A stretch of DNA of 37,248 nt from Rhodospirillales bacterium (GCA_016793925.1 JAEULH010000023.1:1-37248); one strand, 5' to 3'; numbered from the stretch's first letter, positions 7,928 through 16,991 are shown. The notes: generated by a model from the sequence alone, not told the origin. Made by a program: numbers and translations.

Positions 7928-7958
7928 ACTATAGTGGCTGCGGGCAATCGGTGATCAA
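7928..7958 (-). promoter_or_regulatory. Possible promoter of the SH3-protein gene
   Basis: On the minus strand TTGATC (7958-7953) and TATAGT (7933-7928) resemble -35 and -10 boxes, but the 19-bp spacer is long. They lie in the 152-bp gap between the divergent SH3 and dehydrogenase genes. Weak call. Confidence 0.25.
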
Positions 7959-8019
7959 GTTGCCGACCTTCTGACGACGCACGGGAGCCGCGCCGACCTG
8001 GCCGGCGGCGTATCTTATC

Positions 8020-9012
8020 ATGGCGAAGAACAAACCCCTCGTAGTCGTTACGCGAAAGCTGCCCGGCGTCATCGAGACCCGGATGATGGAGCTGTTCGAC
8101 GTGCGTCTCAATCTCGACGACACGCCGATGTCCGCGCAGCGGCTGAACGAGGCGGCGGCGACCGCCGACGTTCTGGTCCCGACGGTCACCGATCGCATCG
8201 ACGCCAAGGTGCTGAACGCGCCGGCGAACAGGCTCAAGCTCATCGCCAACTATGGTGCCGGCATCGACAACATCGACGTGCGCGCCGCACACGGGCGTGG
8301 AATCACGATCACCAACACCCCGGATGTCCTGACCGAGGACACCGCCGACATGACCATGGCGATGATGCTGAGCGTGCCGCGGCGGCTGACCGAAGGCGAG
8401 CGGGTGTTGCGCGCGGGCGGCTGGACCGGCTGGTCACCGACATGGATGCTTGGCCACCGGGTCGCCGGCAAGCGGCTCGGGATTCTCGGCATGGGCCGGA
8501 TCGGTCAGGCCGTCGCGCGCCGGGCGCGCGCGTTCGACATGAGTGTCCACTACCACAACCGCCGCCGCGTTCATCCGGACCTCGAAGCGGAACTGGAGGC
8601 GACCTACCACGAGAGCCTCGATCAGATGCTGGCGCGAATGGACTTCATCACCGTCCATTGCCCGCACACCCCGGCGACCTACCACCTGCTATCGGCGCGG
8701 CGACTGAAGCTGATGCCGTCGCATGCCTACCTCGTCAACACCGCCCGGGGGGAGATCATCGACGAGGCGGCGCTTATCCGCCTGCTGCGCAACAAGGAGT
8801 TGGCCGGCGCCGCGCTCGACGTCTTCGTTAACGAGCCGGCGGTCAACCCGAAGCTGCTGCAACTCGACAACGTCGTATTGTTGCCGCACATGGGCTCGGC
8901 GACTGTCGAAGGCCGAATCGGCATGGGCGAGTGCGTGCTGATCAACATCAAGAGCTTCGTCGACGGACACAAGCCGCCCAACCGGGTCCTCCCGGAAGAT
9001 CTTCGCTTCTGA
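8020..9012 (+). CDS. D-isomer-specific 2-hydroxyacid dehydrogenase (glyoxylate/hydroxypyruvate reductase type)
   Basis: NAD(P)H-dependent reduction of a 2-keto acid to a D-2-hydroxyacid; glyoxylate or hydroxypyruvate is the likely substrate. The 330 residues show the substrate-side ANYGAGIDNID motif, a Rossmann segment LGILGMGRIGQAVARRA (about 152-168), and the catalytic triad in VNTARGEIID (Arg), FVNEPAV (Glu) and LLPHMGSAT (His). The Arg-rich HNRRRVHPD after the Rossmann beta-2 strand suggests an NADPH preference. No clear Shine-Dalgarno site precedes ATG 8020. The gene stands alone between divergent and convergent neighbours. Confidence 0.9.
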   Translation: MAKNKPLVVVTRKLPGVIETRMMELFDVRLNLDDTPMSAQRLNEAAATADVLVPTVTDRIDAKVLNAPANRLKLIANYGAGIDNIDVRAAHGRGITITNTPDVLTEDTADMTMAMMLSVPRRLTEGERVLRAGGWTGWSPTWMLGHRVAGKRLGILGMGRIGQAVARRARAFDMSVHYHNRRRVHPDLEAELEATYHESLDQMLARMDFITVHCPHTPATYHLLSARRLKLMPSHAYLVNTARGEIIDEAALIRLLRNKELAGAALDVFVNEPAVNPKLLQLDNVVLLPHMGSATVEGRIGMGECVLINIKSFVDGHKPPNRVLPEDLRF

Positions 9013-9023
9013 TCCACGCTTGC

Positions 9024-9045
9024 GACCGCGCCCCTTAGGCGGGTC
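9024..9045. terminator. Hairpin between convergent genes
   Basis: GACC(G)CGCC (9024-9032) and GGCGGGTC (9038-9045) pair over 8 bp with one bulged G and a 5-nt loop. It lies between the stop of the dehydrogenase gene and the stop of the minus-strand DsrE-like gene, where a bidirectional terminator would be expected. It lacks T-runs. Confidence 0.35.
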
Positions 9046-9054
9046 GGCACGCCG

Positions 9055-9513
9055 TCAGATGAAGGTGATCGCGCCGGCGGCCGAGGCATCGGCGAGGAAC
9101 GTCGCCAGGCCCGCCTCTTCGATCGCGAGGTCGGCGCGCAGCGCGGCGCGGTCAAGGCCTGCGACCCGCAATCCCATCTCGCAGACGATCAGGCGCACGC
9201 CCAGTTCGGCGCCAGCGGCGAGCAGCTCCTCGAAGCCGGCGACGCCGCGGGCGCGGTAGTCGTCGTCGATCGCGCCGCCGGCGCGGCCGTCGCTGCCGGG
9301 CAGCGCTCGCCAGCCCGCGCTCCGGCCGCCCTCCGCTTCGCCGCCGCCGACCAGCGCGCCGATCGCCTGTCCGGTGAAGAGCAGCGTCGCCGCGCCGCCA
9401 ACAGCGACCGCCGTCGTCGCGACGCAAAGCGCGTAATGAACCCGCTCGTAATCGCCGGAGAAGACGATCAGCGAAATCTTCTCCGGCCCGGCCAGCGGGG
9501 CCCCGTCAGTCAT
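9055..9513 (-). CDS. DsrE/DsrF-like sulfur-relay family protein
   Basis: Small soluble alpha/beta protein resembling the DsrE/DsrF/DrsH family, whose members carry or transfer sulfur on a conserved cysteine. The 152 residues have KISLIVFSGDYERVHYAL near the N-terminus, a glycine-rich middle, and LIVCEMGLRVAG (about residues 108-119), where the Cys is the candidate active residue. Its ATG overlaps the 3' end of the MoeB/ThiF-type gene by 8 bp, implying translational coupling, and it closes the long minus-strand run. With cysK and the E1-like enzyme upstream, a role in sulfur transfer is plausible but not shown. Confidence 0.72.
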   Translation of the reverse strand: MTDGAPLAGPEKISLIVFSGDYERVHYALCVATTAVAVGGAATLLFTGQAIGALVGGGEAEGGRSAGWRALPGSDGRAGGAIDDDYRARGVAGFEELLAAGAELGVRLIVCEMGLRVAGLDRAALRADLAIEEAGLATFLADASAAGAITFI

Positions 9514-10333
9514 TCTGGCCGAGCTCGTGAATCGACGGCGCTTCGCCGCACAGGCGACAGTGCGGGTCGGCGCCGAGCTTGATTTTGCGAAACCGCGCGC
9601 GCAGGCCGTCGAGCAGCACCAGCGAGCCCGACAGGCCCTCGCCGATCCCCAGGATCTCCTTGATCACCTCGGTCGCCTGGATCGAGCCGACGACCCCGCA
9701 AAATGCCCCGAGCACGCCCGCCTCGGCGCAGGACGGCACCTCGCCCGGCGGCGGCGGCGCGGGGAAGAGGCAGCGGTAGCACGGCCCGTGACGACCGTCC
9801 TCGTCGCGCGCGTAGGCCTTGAAGGTCGCGACCTGGCCTTCGAAGCGCAGCACGGCGGCGGAGACGAGCGGCCGGCGCGCAAAGTAGCAGGCGTCGTTGA
9901 TCAGAAAGCGGGTCGGAAAGTTGTCGCTCCCGTCGGCAATGACGTCGTAGCCCTCGATCAGAGAGAGGGCATTCCCCGAATTCAGGCGCCGCGCATGGGC
10001 GACGACCTTGATCTCGGGGTTCAGGGCCGCGACCGTCCGCTGCGCACTGGTCGCTTTGGACTCGCCGATCCGCGCCGCGGTGTGGACGATCTGACGCTGC
10101 AGGTTGCTCAAATCGACCACGTCATCGTCGACGATGCCGAGCGTGCCGACCCCCGCCGCCGCCAGATACATCAGCATGGGCGCGCCGAGCCCGCCGGCGC
10201 CGACAACCAGGACCTTCGCCGCAAGCAGCCTCGCCTGCCCCGCGCCGCCGATCTCGTCGAGAAGGATGTGGCGGGCGTAGCGAACGAGCTGATCGTCGCT
10301 GAACGCCTCGGGCGGGGTCGGCAGCGCGTTCAT
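9506..10333 (-). CDS. moeB: MoeB/ThiF-type E1-like adenylyltransferase
   Basis: Activates the C-terminal glycine of a ubiquitin-like sulfur carrier (MoaD or ThiS type) by adenylation, in molybdopterin or thiamine thiazole synthesis. The 275 residues contain RYARHILLDEIG (about 19-30), the nucleotide-binding VLVVGAGGLGAP (about 41-52), DDDVVDLSNLQRQ, the DGSDNFPTRFLIND segment, and zinc-binding pairs CYRC and CRLC near the C-terminus. No rhodanese domain is fused at the end. MoeB and ThiF cannot be told apart by sequence alone. It starts 36 bp after cysK and overlaps the DsrE-like gene by 8 bp. Confidence 0.88.
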   Translation of the reverse strand: MNALPTPPEAFSDDQLVRYARHILLDEIGGAGQARLLAAKVLVVGAGGLGAPMLMYLAAAGVGTLGIVDDDVVDLSNLQRQIVHTAARIGESKATSAQRTVAALNPEIKVVAHARRLNSGNALSLIEGYDVIADGSDNFPTRFLINDACYFARRPLVSAAVLRFEGQVATFKAYARDEDGRHGPCYRCLFPAPPPPGEVPSCAEAGVLGAFCGVVGSIQATEVIKEILGIGEGLSGSLVLLDGLRARFRKIKLGADPHCRLCGEAPSIHELGQND

Positions 10334-10369
10334 GCAGACGCCGCGCTTGCAACGCGCCGGCTCACCGGC

Positions 10370-11365
10370 TCACTCGCCGATCCCCTCGAACAGCGGCGTC
10401 GAGAGGTAACGTTCCGCGAACGACGGCAGGATGACGACGATCGTCTTGTCCGCCATCTCCGGCCGCTTGCCGACCTCGACGGCGGCGGCGAGCGCCGCGC
10501 CGGTGGAAATCCCTCCCGGCAACCCCTCCAGCCGGGCGACGCGCCTGGACATGGCGAAAGCGGTCTCGTTGGCGATCTTGATGACCTCGTCGATCAGGTC
10601 GACGCGGAGCACGGCCGGCACGAATCCGGCGCCGATCCCCTGGATCTTGTGCGGCCCCGGAATGCCACCGGAGAGCACCGGGCTGTCTTCGGGCTCGACC
10701 GCGACGATCCGCACGCCCGGCCGTCGCGCCTTCAGCACCTCGCCGCAGCCCGTCAGGGTCCCGCCGGTGCCGACCCCGCTGATGAAGGCGTCGACGACGC
10801 CGGCGGTGTCGCGCCAGATCTCCTCCGCGGTCGTCCGCCGGTGGATGTCCGGATTCGCCGGGTTGCTGAACTGCTGCAGCATGAGGGCCCCAGGCGTCTT
10901 GGCGACGATCTCCTCGGCCTGACCCACCGCCCCGGGCATGCCCTTCTGCGCCGGGGTGAGGACGATCTCCGCGCCGAGCAGGGCCAGCATCTTGCGTCGC
11001 TCCGCCGACATGCTTTCCGGCATGGTCAGGATCAGCCGATAGCCGCGTGCGGCGCAGACGAAGGCAAGCGCGATGCCGGTATTGCCGGAGGTCGGCTCGA
11101 CCAGGGTTGCGCCGGGGCCGATCCGTCCGCTGGCCTCGGCGGCGGTGATCATGGCGAGACCGATCCGGTCCTTCACCGAGCCCAGCGGATTGAAGAACTC
11201 GCACTTGCCGAGCAGTCGCGCCCCGCAACCGGTCTCGGCCTCCAGCTTGGAAAGACGCACCAGCGGGGTGTTGCCGACGGTCTCGAGAATGCTGTCGTAA
11301 ACCCGCCCGCGGCCGATCTCGTCCGAGTCGGACTGCGAGCGCACGAGCGTCGGGTGCTCGGTCAT
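10370..11365 (-). CDS. cysK: Cysteine synthase A (O-acetylserine sulfhydrylase)
   Basis: PLP enzyme making L-cysteine from O-acetylserine and sulfide in the cytoplasm. The 331-residue product has VGNTPLVRL (30-38), the PLP lysine Lys65 in GSVKDRIG, the PTSGNTG substrate loop (91-97) and the GVGTGGTLTG phosphate-binding loop. About 20 residues precede the usual N-terminus. I chose ATG 11365 because GAGGAC lies just before it; an upstream in-frame start at 11425 lacks such support. It follows an Rrf2-type regulator by 43 bp, and the leader GAGGACAACATG recurs before both genes. Confidence 0.93.
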   Translation of the reverse strand: MTEHPTLVRSQSDSDEIGRGRVYDSILETVGNTPLVRLSKLEAETGCGARLLGKCEFFNPLGSVKDRIGLAMITAAEASGRIGPGATLVEPTSGNTGIALAFVCAARGYRLILTMPESMSAERRKMLALLGAEIVLTPAQKGMPGAVGQAEEIVAKTPGALMLQQFSNPANPDIHRRTTAEEIWRDTAGVVDAFISGVGTGGTLTGCGEVLKARRPGVRIVAVEPEDSPVLSGGIPGPHKIQGIGAGFVPAVLRVDLIDEVIKIANETAFAMSRRVARLEGLPGGISTGAALAAAVEVGKRPEMADKTIVVILPSFAERYLSTPLFEGIGE

Positions 11366-11408
11366 GTTGTCCTCATCTTGGTTGGGGGCGGCATGGGAGT
11401 GACGCCTC

Positions 11409-11864
11409 TCAGATGGAGAAGTCAAGGTTGGTCCGGCCTTCGCTGGCGATGCCGGCGCCGTTGGCGCGAACGCAGAGATCGTCGATGGTCACCTGGTCAA
11501 GCCGGTTCATAAGCTCGCCCTGCAACTCCTGCCAAAGCGGCCGGACAACCCTCTGAGCCAACTGGGAGCCGGCGGCCTCCTGCAGCGGATCCTCGGCCGT
11601 TTCGACGCGGCGAATGATCCGGATGACGTCGCCGACGGTGATCCGCCGCCGCTCCTTGGCGAGGCGGTAGCCGCCGCGCGGCCCGCGCACGCCGACCAGC
11701 AGGCCTTCGCGGACCAGACTTTGCAACGCCTGCTCCAGATAGCGGCGGGGGATCCCCTGCCGTCTGGTGATCTCTCGGCTCTGCACCGGTTCGCTGCCGG
11801 CGTGGTAGGCAATGTCGAGAACCGCCTCGATGGCGAAAAGCGTCTTTCTCGAAAGACGCAGCAT
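11409..11864 (-). CDS. Rrf2-family transcriptional regulator without cluster cysteines
   Basis: Winged-helix repressor of the Rrf2 family. The 151 residues start MLRLSRKTLFAIEAVLDIA, with the recognition region IPRRYLEQALQSLVREGLL (about 38-56) and wing GVRGPRGGYRLAKER. It lacks the three clustered cysteines that bind Fe-S in IscR, RirA and NsrR; the only Cys is Cys131 in DDLCVRA. Together with its place directly before cysK this resembles CymR, the Bacillus/Staphylococcus cysteine regulator that forms a complex with CysK. Control of cysteine synthesis is therefore inferred. AAAGGAGG precedes ATG 11864. It sits 22 bp after dut. Confidence 0.85.
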   Translation of the reverse strand: MLRLSRKTLFAIEAVLDIAYHAGSEPVQSREITRRQGIPRRYLEQALQSLVREGLLVGVRGPRGGYRLAKERRRITVGDVIRIIRRVETAEDPLQEAAGSQLAQRVVRPLWQELQGELMNRLDQVTIDDLCVRANGAGIASEGRTNLDFSI

Positions 11865-11886
11865 GTTGTCCTCCTTTCGCGAGCCG

Positions 11887-12348
11887 CTATGGCGACTCTG
11901 CAGTTCCCGTCGAGCCGAAGCCGCCGTCGGCGCGCCCTGTCTTGGCCAGATCGTCAACCTCGCGCCAGGCCACGCGTTCCACCGGCGCGACCACAAGCTG
12001 CGCGATCCGCATGCCGCGTTCGACCCGAAAGGCGCGCTCGCCGCAGTTGATGAGAATGACCGCGATCTCGCCGCGATAGTCGGCGTCGACGGTGCCGGGA
12101 CTGTTGAGCACCCCGATCCCGTGGCCCATGGCGAGGCCCGAGCGGGCGCGGACCTGCGCCTCGAAGCCCTCGGGCAGGGCGATGGCGACGCCGGTGGGCA
12201 CCAGGGCCCGCTCCAGCGGCGCCAGATCGAGCGGTTCGACGACGGCGGCGTGGAGATCGAGGCCGGCGCTCTGCGCCGTCGCGTAAGCCGGCAGGGGAAG
12301 ATCGAGGCCGTGCGCAAGCCGGCGGATGGCGACCGTCAGCCCGGTCAT
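11887..12348 (-). CDS. dut: Deoxyuridine 5'-triphosphate nucleotidohydrolase (dUTPase)
   Basis: Hydrolyses dUTP to dUMP, keeping uracil out of DNA and supplying thymidylate synthesis; normally a homotrimer. The 153 residues show all five dUTPase motifs in order: [40 protein letters not shown] and GGFGSTG near the C-terminus. GGAGGATCGACC precedes ATG 12348. The start overlaps the coaBC stop in an ATGA arrangement, so the two are translationally coupled, as is common for coaBC-dut in proteobacteria. Confidence 0.97.
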   Translation of the reverse strand: MTGLTVAIRRLAHGLDLPLPAYATAQSAGLDLHAAVVEPLDLAPLERALVPTGVAIALPEGFEAQVRARSGLAMGHGIGVLNSPGTVDADYRGEIAVILINCGERAFRVERGMRIAQLVVAPVERVAWREVDDLAKTGRADGGFGSTGTAESP

Positions 12349-13568
12349 GGTCGATCCTCCAAAGCCCGCCCGATGGCACCGACGAGCCGCTGGGCGACGG
12401 CATCCTTCGACATCCGCGGCCACGGCTCTACGCCCGTGGCGGAGATCAGGTAGACCGTGTTGTCCTCGCCGCCGAAGGTGCCGCTCGACGGGCCGACGTC
12501 GTTGCCGACGATCCAGTCGCATCCCTTGCGCAAGCGTTTGGCCACGGCATTTTCGACCACATCGGACGTCTCGGCGGCGAATCCGATGACCAGCCGCGGT
12601 CGCCGGGCGCCGCTGCTGCTCAAGGTCGCGAGAATGTCGGGGTTTTCCGCCAGCGACAGCACCGGCGGCGGCGCCCCCTCAGTCTTCTTGATCTTCTCCC
12701 CGGCCTCGCCCGCGACCCGCCAGTCGCAGACCGCCGCGGCGCAGACCGCCACATCCACCGGGAGCGCGGCTTCGCAGGCGGTCAGCATCTGTTGCGCCGT
12801 TTCCACCGCGACCACGGTGACCCCCGACGGTGCCGGCAGCGGCGTCGGGCCGCTGACAAGCGTCGTCTGCGCGCCGGCCGCCGCCAGCGCGCCGGCGATG
12901 GCATGGCCCTGGCGACCGGACGAACGGTTGCAGATGAAGCGCACCGGATCGATCGGCTCGATGGTCGGCCCGCTCGTCACCAGGGCGCGCACGCCGGCCA
13001 GCGGTCGCCCCCTGCGCGTCGCGGCGGCGGCGAAGTAGGCCTCGACCGCGGCCACGATCTCGGCCGGTTCGGCCATCCGCCCGAAGCCCCATTCGCCACA
13101 GGCCATGTCGCCCTCGTTGGGGCCGACGAAGCCGATCCCGCGCCGCTTCAAAACCGCGAGGTTGTCCTGCGTCGCCGGGTGCTCCCACATCCGCACATTC
13201 ATGGCCGGTGCGCAGATGACGTCCTTGTCGGTCGCGAGCAGCACGGTCGCCGCCAGATCATTGGCCTGACCCGTCGCCATTCGGGCGAGAAGATCGGCGG
13301 TCGCCGGAGCGACCACGACCAGATCGGCGGCGCGCGACAGTTGGATGTGACCCATCTCGCTTTCGTCGGTCAGCGAGAACAGGTCCATGTAGACCTTGTT
13401 CTCGCTCAGCGCGGCAACCGAAAGCGGCGTCACGAATTCGCTTCCGGCGGTCGTCAGGATGCTCCGGCAGGACGCTCCCCGTTCCTTCAGGCCGCGAATC
13501 AGCTCGAGGCTCTTGTAGGCCGCGATCCCGCCCGAGATGACCAGCAGTATGGATTTACCAGCAAGCAC
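12345..13568 (-). CDS. coaBC: Bifunctional phosphopantothenoylcysteine decarboxylase/synthetase
   Basis: Catalyses two steps of CoA synthesis: CTP-dependent joining of phosphopantothenate with cysteine, then FMN-dependent decarboxylation. The 407 residues carry the CoaC flavodoxin-like half first ([32 protein letters not shown] with its His, [28 protein letters not shown]), then CoaB ([24 protein letters not shown], and the lysine-containing end). It begins with GTG 13568 after a weak AGGG. Its stop overlaps the dut start. A 109-bp AT-rich leader separates it from ubiB, and CACTT/AAGTG arms at 13588-13602 flank a T6-A6 tract there. Confidence 0.96.
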   Translation of the reverse strand: MLAGKSILLVISGGIAAYKSLELIRGLKERGASCRSILTTAGSEFVTPLSVAALSENKVYMDLFSLTDESEMGHIQLSRAADLVVVAPATADLLARMATGQANDLAATVLLATDKDVICAPAMNVRMWEHPATQDNLAVLKRRGIGFVGPNEGDMACGEWGFGRMAEPAEIVAAVEAYFAAAATRRGRPLAGVRALVTSGPTIEPIDPVRFICNRSSGRQGHAIAGALAAAGAQTTLVSGPTPLPAPSGVTVVAVETAQQMLTACEAALPVDVAVCAAAVCDWRVAGEAGEKIKKTEGAPPPVLSLAENPDILATLSSSGARRPRLVIGFAAETSDVVENAVAKRLRKGCDWIVGNDVGPSSGTFGGEDNTVYLISATGVEPWPRMSKDAVAQRLVGAIGRALEDRP

Positions 13569-13677
13569 AACCAGACCCTGACTATTTCACTTTTTTTAAG
13601 TGTTGTAGACTTAAGGCCTCGTTCGCGCGCAAGCAAGGCTTCTTTCTGTTGCGGGTGCAAAATCGCCCAAAGACGTC

Positions 13678-15219
13678 TCAGGTGAACAGCGCCAAGGTGA
13701 TGATCACGCCGAGGATCAGCCAGAACAGCCCGTGCATGTTGAGCGGCTGCGGTTCGGCCCCGCGCAGGAGCGCCGCGATCGTCTCGGGGTGGAGCTTGAT
13801 CTGGCCGTCGGCCAGGACCCGAGCGGTGGCCTCCGCCGCCGCGACAAGCTCGGGCAGCCGCGCCAGGTTCGCGGCGACGCTCTCGGCGGCCTCGCGCAGG
13901 CGCGCCTCCGGGCCGTAGGCCTTCATCATCCAGTCCTGGACCAGCGGCCGCGTGAGCAGCCACATGTTGATCTCGGGGCAGAGGCTGCGGCCCGTGCCCT
14001 CGGCGACGAGCATGGTCTTCTGCAACAGCAGCAGCTCCGGCCGCGTCTCCATCTCGAATGTCTCGGTGATCTGGAACAGATGGCCAAGCAGTCGGGCGAC
14101 GGAGATTTCGTTCTGCGGCCGGTCCATGATCGGCTCGGCGATGGACCTGCAGGCCTGGGTGAAGGCATCGATCGCCGCGTCGGCCGGGATCCAGCCGGCG
14201 GCCATGTGGACCTCGGCCGCCCTGCGGTAGTCGCGGCTGAGAAATGCGAGGAGCAGCTCGGCGAGGTGGCGACGGTTTGTCTTGTCGAGCCGCCCCATGA
14301 TGCCGAAGTCGACGACGGCGACGCTGCCGTCGGCCCGGACGAACAGGTTGCCCGCGTGGAGATCGCCGTGAAAGAACCCGTCGCGGAAAACCTGCTGGAA
14401 CACCGCCCGGGCGGCGATGCCGATGACCTTCTCGGGGTCGTGGCCGGCGGCGATGATCCGCTGACGCTCATCGAGCGGGATGCCTTCGATCCGTTCGATG
14501 GTCAAGACGCGCCGGCCCGTCCGCTGCCAATTGACCGCCGGCACCTTGAACGTCGGGTCGCCGGCGAAATTGCCGGCAAGTTCGACCGCGGCCGCCGCCT
14601 CGAAGCGCAGATCCATCTCGATCTTGATGGTCCCGGCCAGCGTGCGCACCGACTCCACCGGCTTGAGGCGGCGCAGGTCCGGCCGGGCCGACTCGATAAG
14701 TTCGGCCACCCACGCGAAGAGATCGACGTCGCGATCGAATGCGCTGTCGATGCCGGGGCGAAGCACCTTGACCGCCACGTTCCGGCCGTCGCTGTCGACC
14801 GCCAGATGAACCTGGGCGATGGACGCCGCGGCGATCGGCGTGTCATCGAAGTGGCTGAACAGGTCGTCGATCGGGCGCGCGAACTCCTCTTCGATGATCG
14901 CGCGCGCCTGCGCGCCCGGAAACGGCGGCACCTTGTCCTGAAGATGGGACAGGTCTTCGGCGATCTCCTCGCCCAGGAGGTCCGAACGGGTCGAGAGCGC
15001 CTGGCCGAGCTTGATGAACGACGGGCCGGCTTCGTGCAGCGCCCGGGCGAGGCGCTCGCCGGGCCGTCCCGAATCGTCGCGAAGCCAGATCTTGCGGGCG
15101 AGCCAGATCACCGGCGGGGCGACGCGCAACGTGTCGAGTATGAACAACGCGTCGTGGCGCGCCAGCGTCCGCGCGATCGCGATCAGACGAAAGAGGTTGC
15201 GCAGGCTGCGGATCATCAT
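13678..15219 (-). CDS. ubiB: Ubiquinone biosynthesis accessory kinase-like protein
   Basis: Atypical ADCK/ABC1-family protein that supports ubiquinone synthesis at the membrane, probably as an ATPase helping lipid intermediates reach the Ubi enzymes. The 513 residues show the KxGQ motif in FIKLGQALSTRSD (about 68-80), the Ala-rich loop AAASIAQVH, the lysine in VAVKVLRPG, DLHAGNLFV and VDFGIMGRL. A C-terminal hydrophobic segment, FWLILGVIITLALF, is the membrane anchor. It follows ubiE by 48 bp, the usual ubiE-ubiB order. Confidence 0.96.
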   Translation of the reverse strand: MMIRSLRNLFRLIAIARTLARHDALFILDTLRVAPPVIWLARKIWLRDDSGRPGERLARALHEAGPSFIKLGQALSTRSDLLGEEIAEDLSHLQDKVPPFPGAQARAIIEEEFARPIDDLFSHFDDTPIAAASIAQVHLAVDSDGRNVAVKVLRPGIDSAFDRDVDLFAWVAELIESARPDLRRLKPVESVRTLAGTIKIEMDLRFEAAAAVELAGNFAGDPTFKVPAVNWQRTGRRVLTIERIEGIPLDERQRIIAAGHDPEKVIGIAARAVFQQVFRDGFFHGDLHAGNLFVRADGSVAVVDFGIMGRLDKTNRRHLAELLLAFLSRDYRRAAEVHMAAGWIPADAAIDAFTQACRSIAEPIMDRPQNEISVARLLGHLFQITETFEMETRPELLLLQKTMLVAEGTGRSLCPEINMWLLTRPLVQDWMMKAYGPEARLREAAESVAANLARLPELVAAAEATARVLADGQIKLHPETIAALLRGAEPQPLNMHGLFWLILGVIITLALFT

Positions 15220-15267
15220 CGGCTCAGCAGGACGCCACGGGTCAGCCTCTGCTGCGCCGCCAGCCGG

Positions 15268-16065
15268 TCATATCCGCCACGCCGAATGCAGGGCGGCGAT
15301 CCCGCCGGAGAGGTTGCGATAGCGAATGAGATCGAAGCCCGCCTCGGCGATCATCCGGGCGAAGCGGTCCTGCTGGGGGAAACGGCGAATGCTTTCGGCG
15401 AGGTAGCGGTAGGCGTCGGCGTTGCCGGTGACGACCTGGCCGATCGCCGGGAGGACGCGGAAGGAATAGCTGTCGTACAACCGGTCCATCAGCGGGAGGG
15501 CCACCCGGCTGAACTCGAGGCAGAGAAAATGGCCGCCGGGCTTGAGCACCCGTCGGGCCTCGGCCAGCGCCCGGTCGATGTGGGTGACGTTGCGGATGCA
15601 AAAGGCGATGGTGTAGGCGTCGACGCTGTTGTCCGCGACCGGCAGCCGCTCGGCGTCGGCGCACAACCAGGTCAAAGCGCCGCCCCGTTCCTCTTTCTCG
15701 GCGCGGCCGCGCCCGACCTTGAGCATCTCGTAATTGATGTCGGCGACCGTAACCGGGCCGCCGCCGGCGTTGCGAAAGCGAAAGGCGATGTCGCCGGTGC
15801 CGCCGCCGACGTCGAGCAGGTGCATGCGCGCCCGAGGCTGCAGCCAGTCGATCATGGCGGCCTTCCAGAGGCGATGGATGCCGCCGCTCATCAGATCGTT
15901 CATCAGGTCGTAGCGATCGGCGACGCTGTCGAAAACGGCGCGGACCATGCCCGCCTTGTCCTTCGCCGCGACGCGGCGAAAGCCGAAGTCGACGCTGGAG
16001 CCATCCTCTCCGCCGGCCGAAGCCGAGGGCGCGCGGGCATCTTCATGGGCCATCGCCGGCACCAT
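15268..16065 (-). CDS. ubiE: Ubiquinone/menaquinone C-methyltransferase
   Basis: SAM-dependent C-methylation of the quinone ring in ubiquinone synthesis. The 265 residues contain the family signature around FDSVADRYDLMNDLMSGGIH (about 45-64), the SAM-binding LLDVGGGTGDIAF, the acidic ADINYEML, and the second signature NVTHIDRALAEARRVLKPGG. ATG 16065 and ATG 16053 are both possible starts. It lies 34 bp from divergent mutM and is the first gene of the long minus-strand run. Confidence 0.96.
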   Translation of the reverse strand: MVPAMAHEDARAPSASAGGEDGSSVDFGFRRVAAKDKAGMVRAVFDSVADRYDLMNDLMSGGIHRLWKAAMIDWLQPRARMHLLDVGGGTGDIAFRFRNAGGGPVTVADINYEMLKVGRGRAEKEERGGALTWLCADAERLPVADNSVDAYTIAFCIRNVTHIDRALAEARRVLKPGGHFLCLEFSRVALPLMDRLYDSYSFRVLPAIGQVVTGNADAYRYLAESIRRFPQQDRFARMIAEAGFDLIRYRNLSGGIAALHSAWRI

Positions 16066-16099
16066 AGCCGAAGGTCTGAAGCCGCGCTACCTTGTGGCC

Positions 16100-16939
16100 A
16101 TGCCCGAGCTTCCCGAAGTCGAGACGGTCCGCCGCGGCCTGATGCCGGTGCTGCTGGGCCGGCGTCTGGTTTCCGTAAGCGCCCACCGGCCCGACCTGCG
16201 CTTCCCGTTACCGGCGGATTTCGCGCGGCGACTGACCGGCCGGCGGGTCGAAAGCATCGAGCGGCGCGCCAAGTTCCTTCTCGTCGGCCTCGAGGATCGG
16301 CTGACCCTGATCGCCCACCTCGGCATGTCCGGCCACTTCCAGCTCGCGACAGCCGATACGCCGCTGCGAACCCACGATCACGTTTGTTTCGCCACCGATG
16401 AGGGCGCGAGCGTGCGCTTCAACGACGCCCGGCGTTTCGGCTTCATGGATCTGGTGGCGACGGAAATGCTCGCCGACCACCCGCTGCTGGCGGCCCTGGG
16501 ACCCGAACCGCTCGGCGACGAATTCACCGGCTCGTACCTCGCCAGGCGGCTCTCGGGCCGGATTGCGGCGCTGAAGGCGGCGCTGATGGATCAACGCATC
16601 GTCGCCGGCATGGGCAATATCTACGCCAGCGAATCGCTCTACCGCGCACGACTGTCGCCGCAGCGCCCGGCCGGAACCGTCGGCGCTTCCGCATCGCGGC
16701 GACTGGTCGACGCCATCCGGGCGGTGCTGAGCGAAGCCATCGCCGCCGGCGGCTCGTCCTTGCGCAACCATCAGCGGCCGTCCGGCGAGCTCGGCTGCTT
16801 CCAGCACACGTTCGCCGTCTACGACCGCGCCGGCGCGCCCTGCCCCGACTGCCGCTGCGACGCAGCCCGGACGGGCGGCATTCGCCGCACCGTCATCGCC
16901 GGGCGGGCGACATTCTACTGTCCCAAGCGCCAACGCTGA
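16100..16939 (+). CDS. mutM: Formamidopyrimidine-DNA glycosylase with altered zinc finger
   Basis: Base-excision repair enzyme that removes 8-oxoguanine and nicks the site. The 279 residues begin [13 protein letters not shown], with catalytic Pro2 and Glu3 after Met removal. Further features are Lys58 in RRAKFLLV, the AHLGMSGHF region, the [14 protein letters not shown] helix-two-turn-helix segment and the C-terminal FYCPK end. The zinc finger is unusual. Cys248, Cys251 and Cys253 are followed by 20-22 residues instead of 16 before Cys274, and the fourth ligand position is Arg277 (CGC) where Cys is expected. The ATG at 16100 fixes the conserved N-terminus; longer upstream frames are spurious. 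It is divergent from ubiE. Confidence 0.95.
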   Translation: MPELPEVETVRRGLMPVLLGRRLVSVSAHRPDLRFPLPADFARRLTGRRVESIERRAKFLLVGLEDRLTLIAHLGMSGHFQLATADTPLRTHDHVCFATDEGASVRFNDARRFGFMDLVATEMLADHPLLAALGPEPLGDEFTGSYLARRLSGRIAALKAALMDQRIVAGMGNIYASESLYRARLSPQRPAGTVGASASRRLVDAIRAVLSEAIAAGGSSLRNHQRPSGELGCFQHTFAVYDRAGAPCPDCRCDAARTGGIRRTVIAGRATFYCPKRQR

Positions 16940-16991
16940 TGATATAGCGAACCGGTCGCCGTTCGTTGCGGCGCTGGAGGAGAGTCGATCC

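Noticed and set aside
13732-16401. An 889-codon plus-strand open frame
   Set aside because: Opposite ubiB and ubiE, which are clear family members; it reads as low-complexity shadow.
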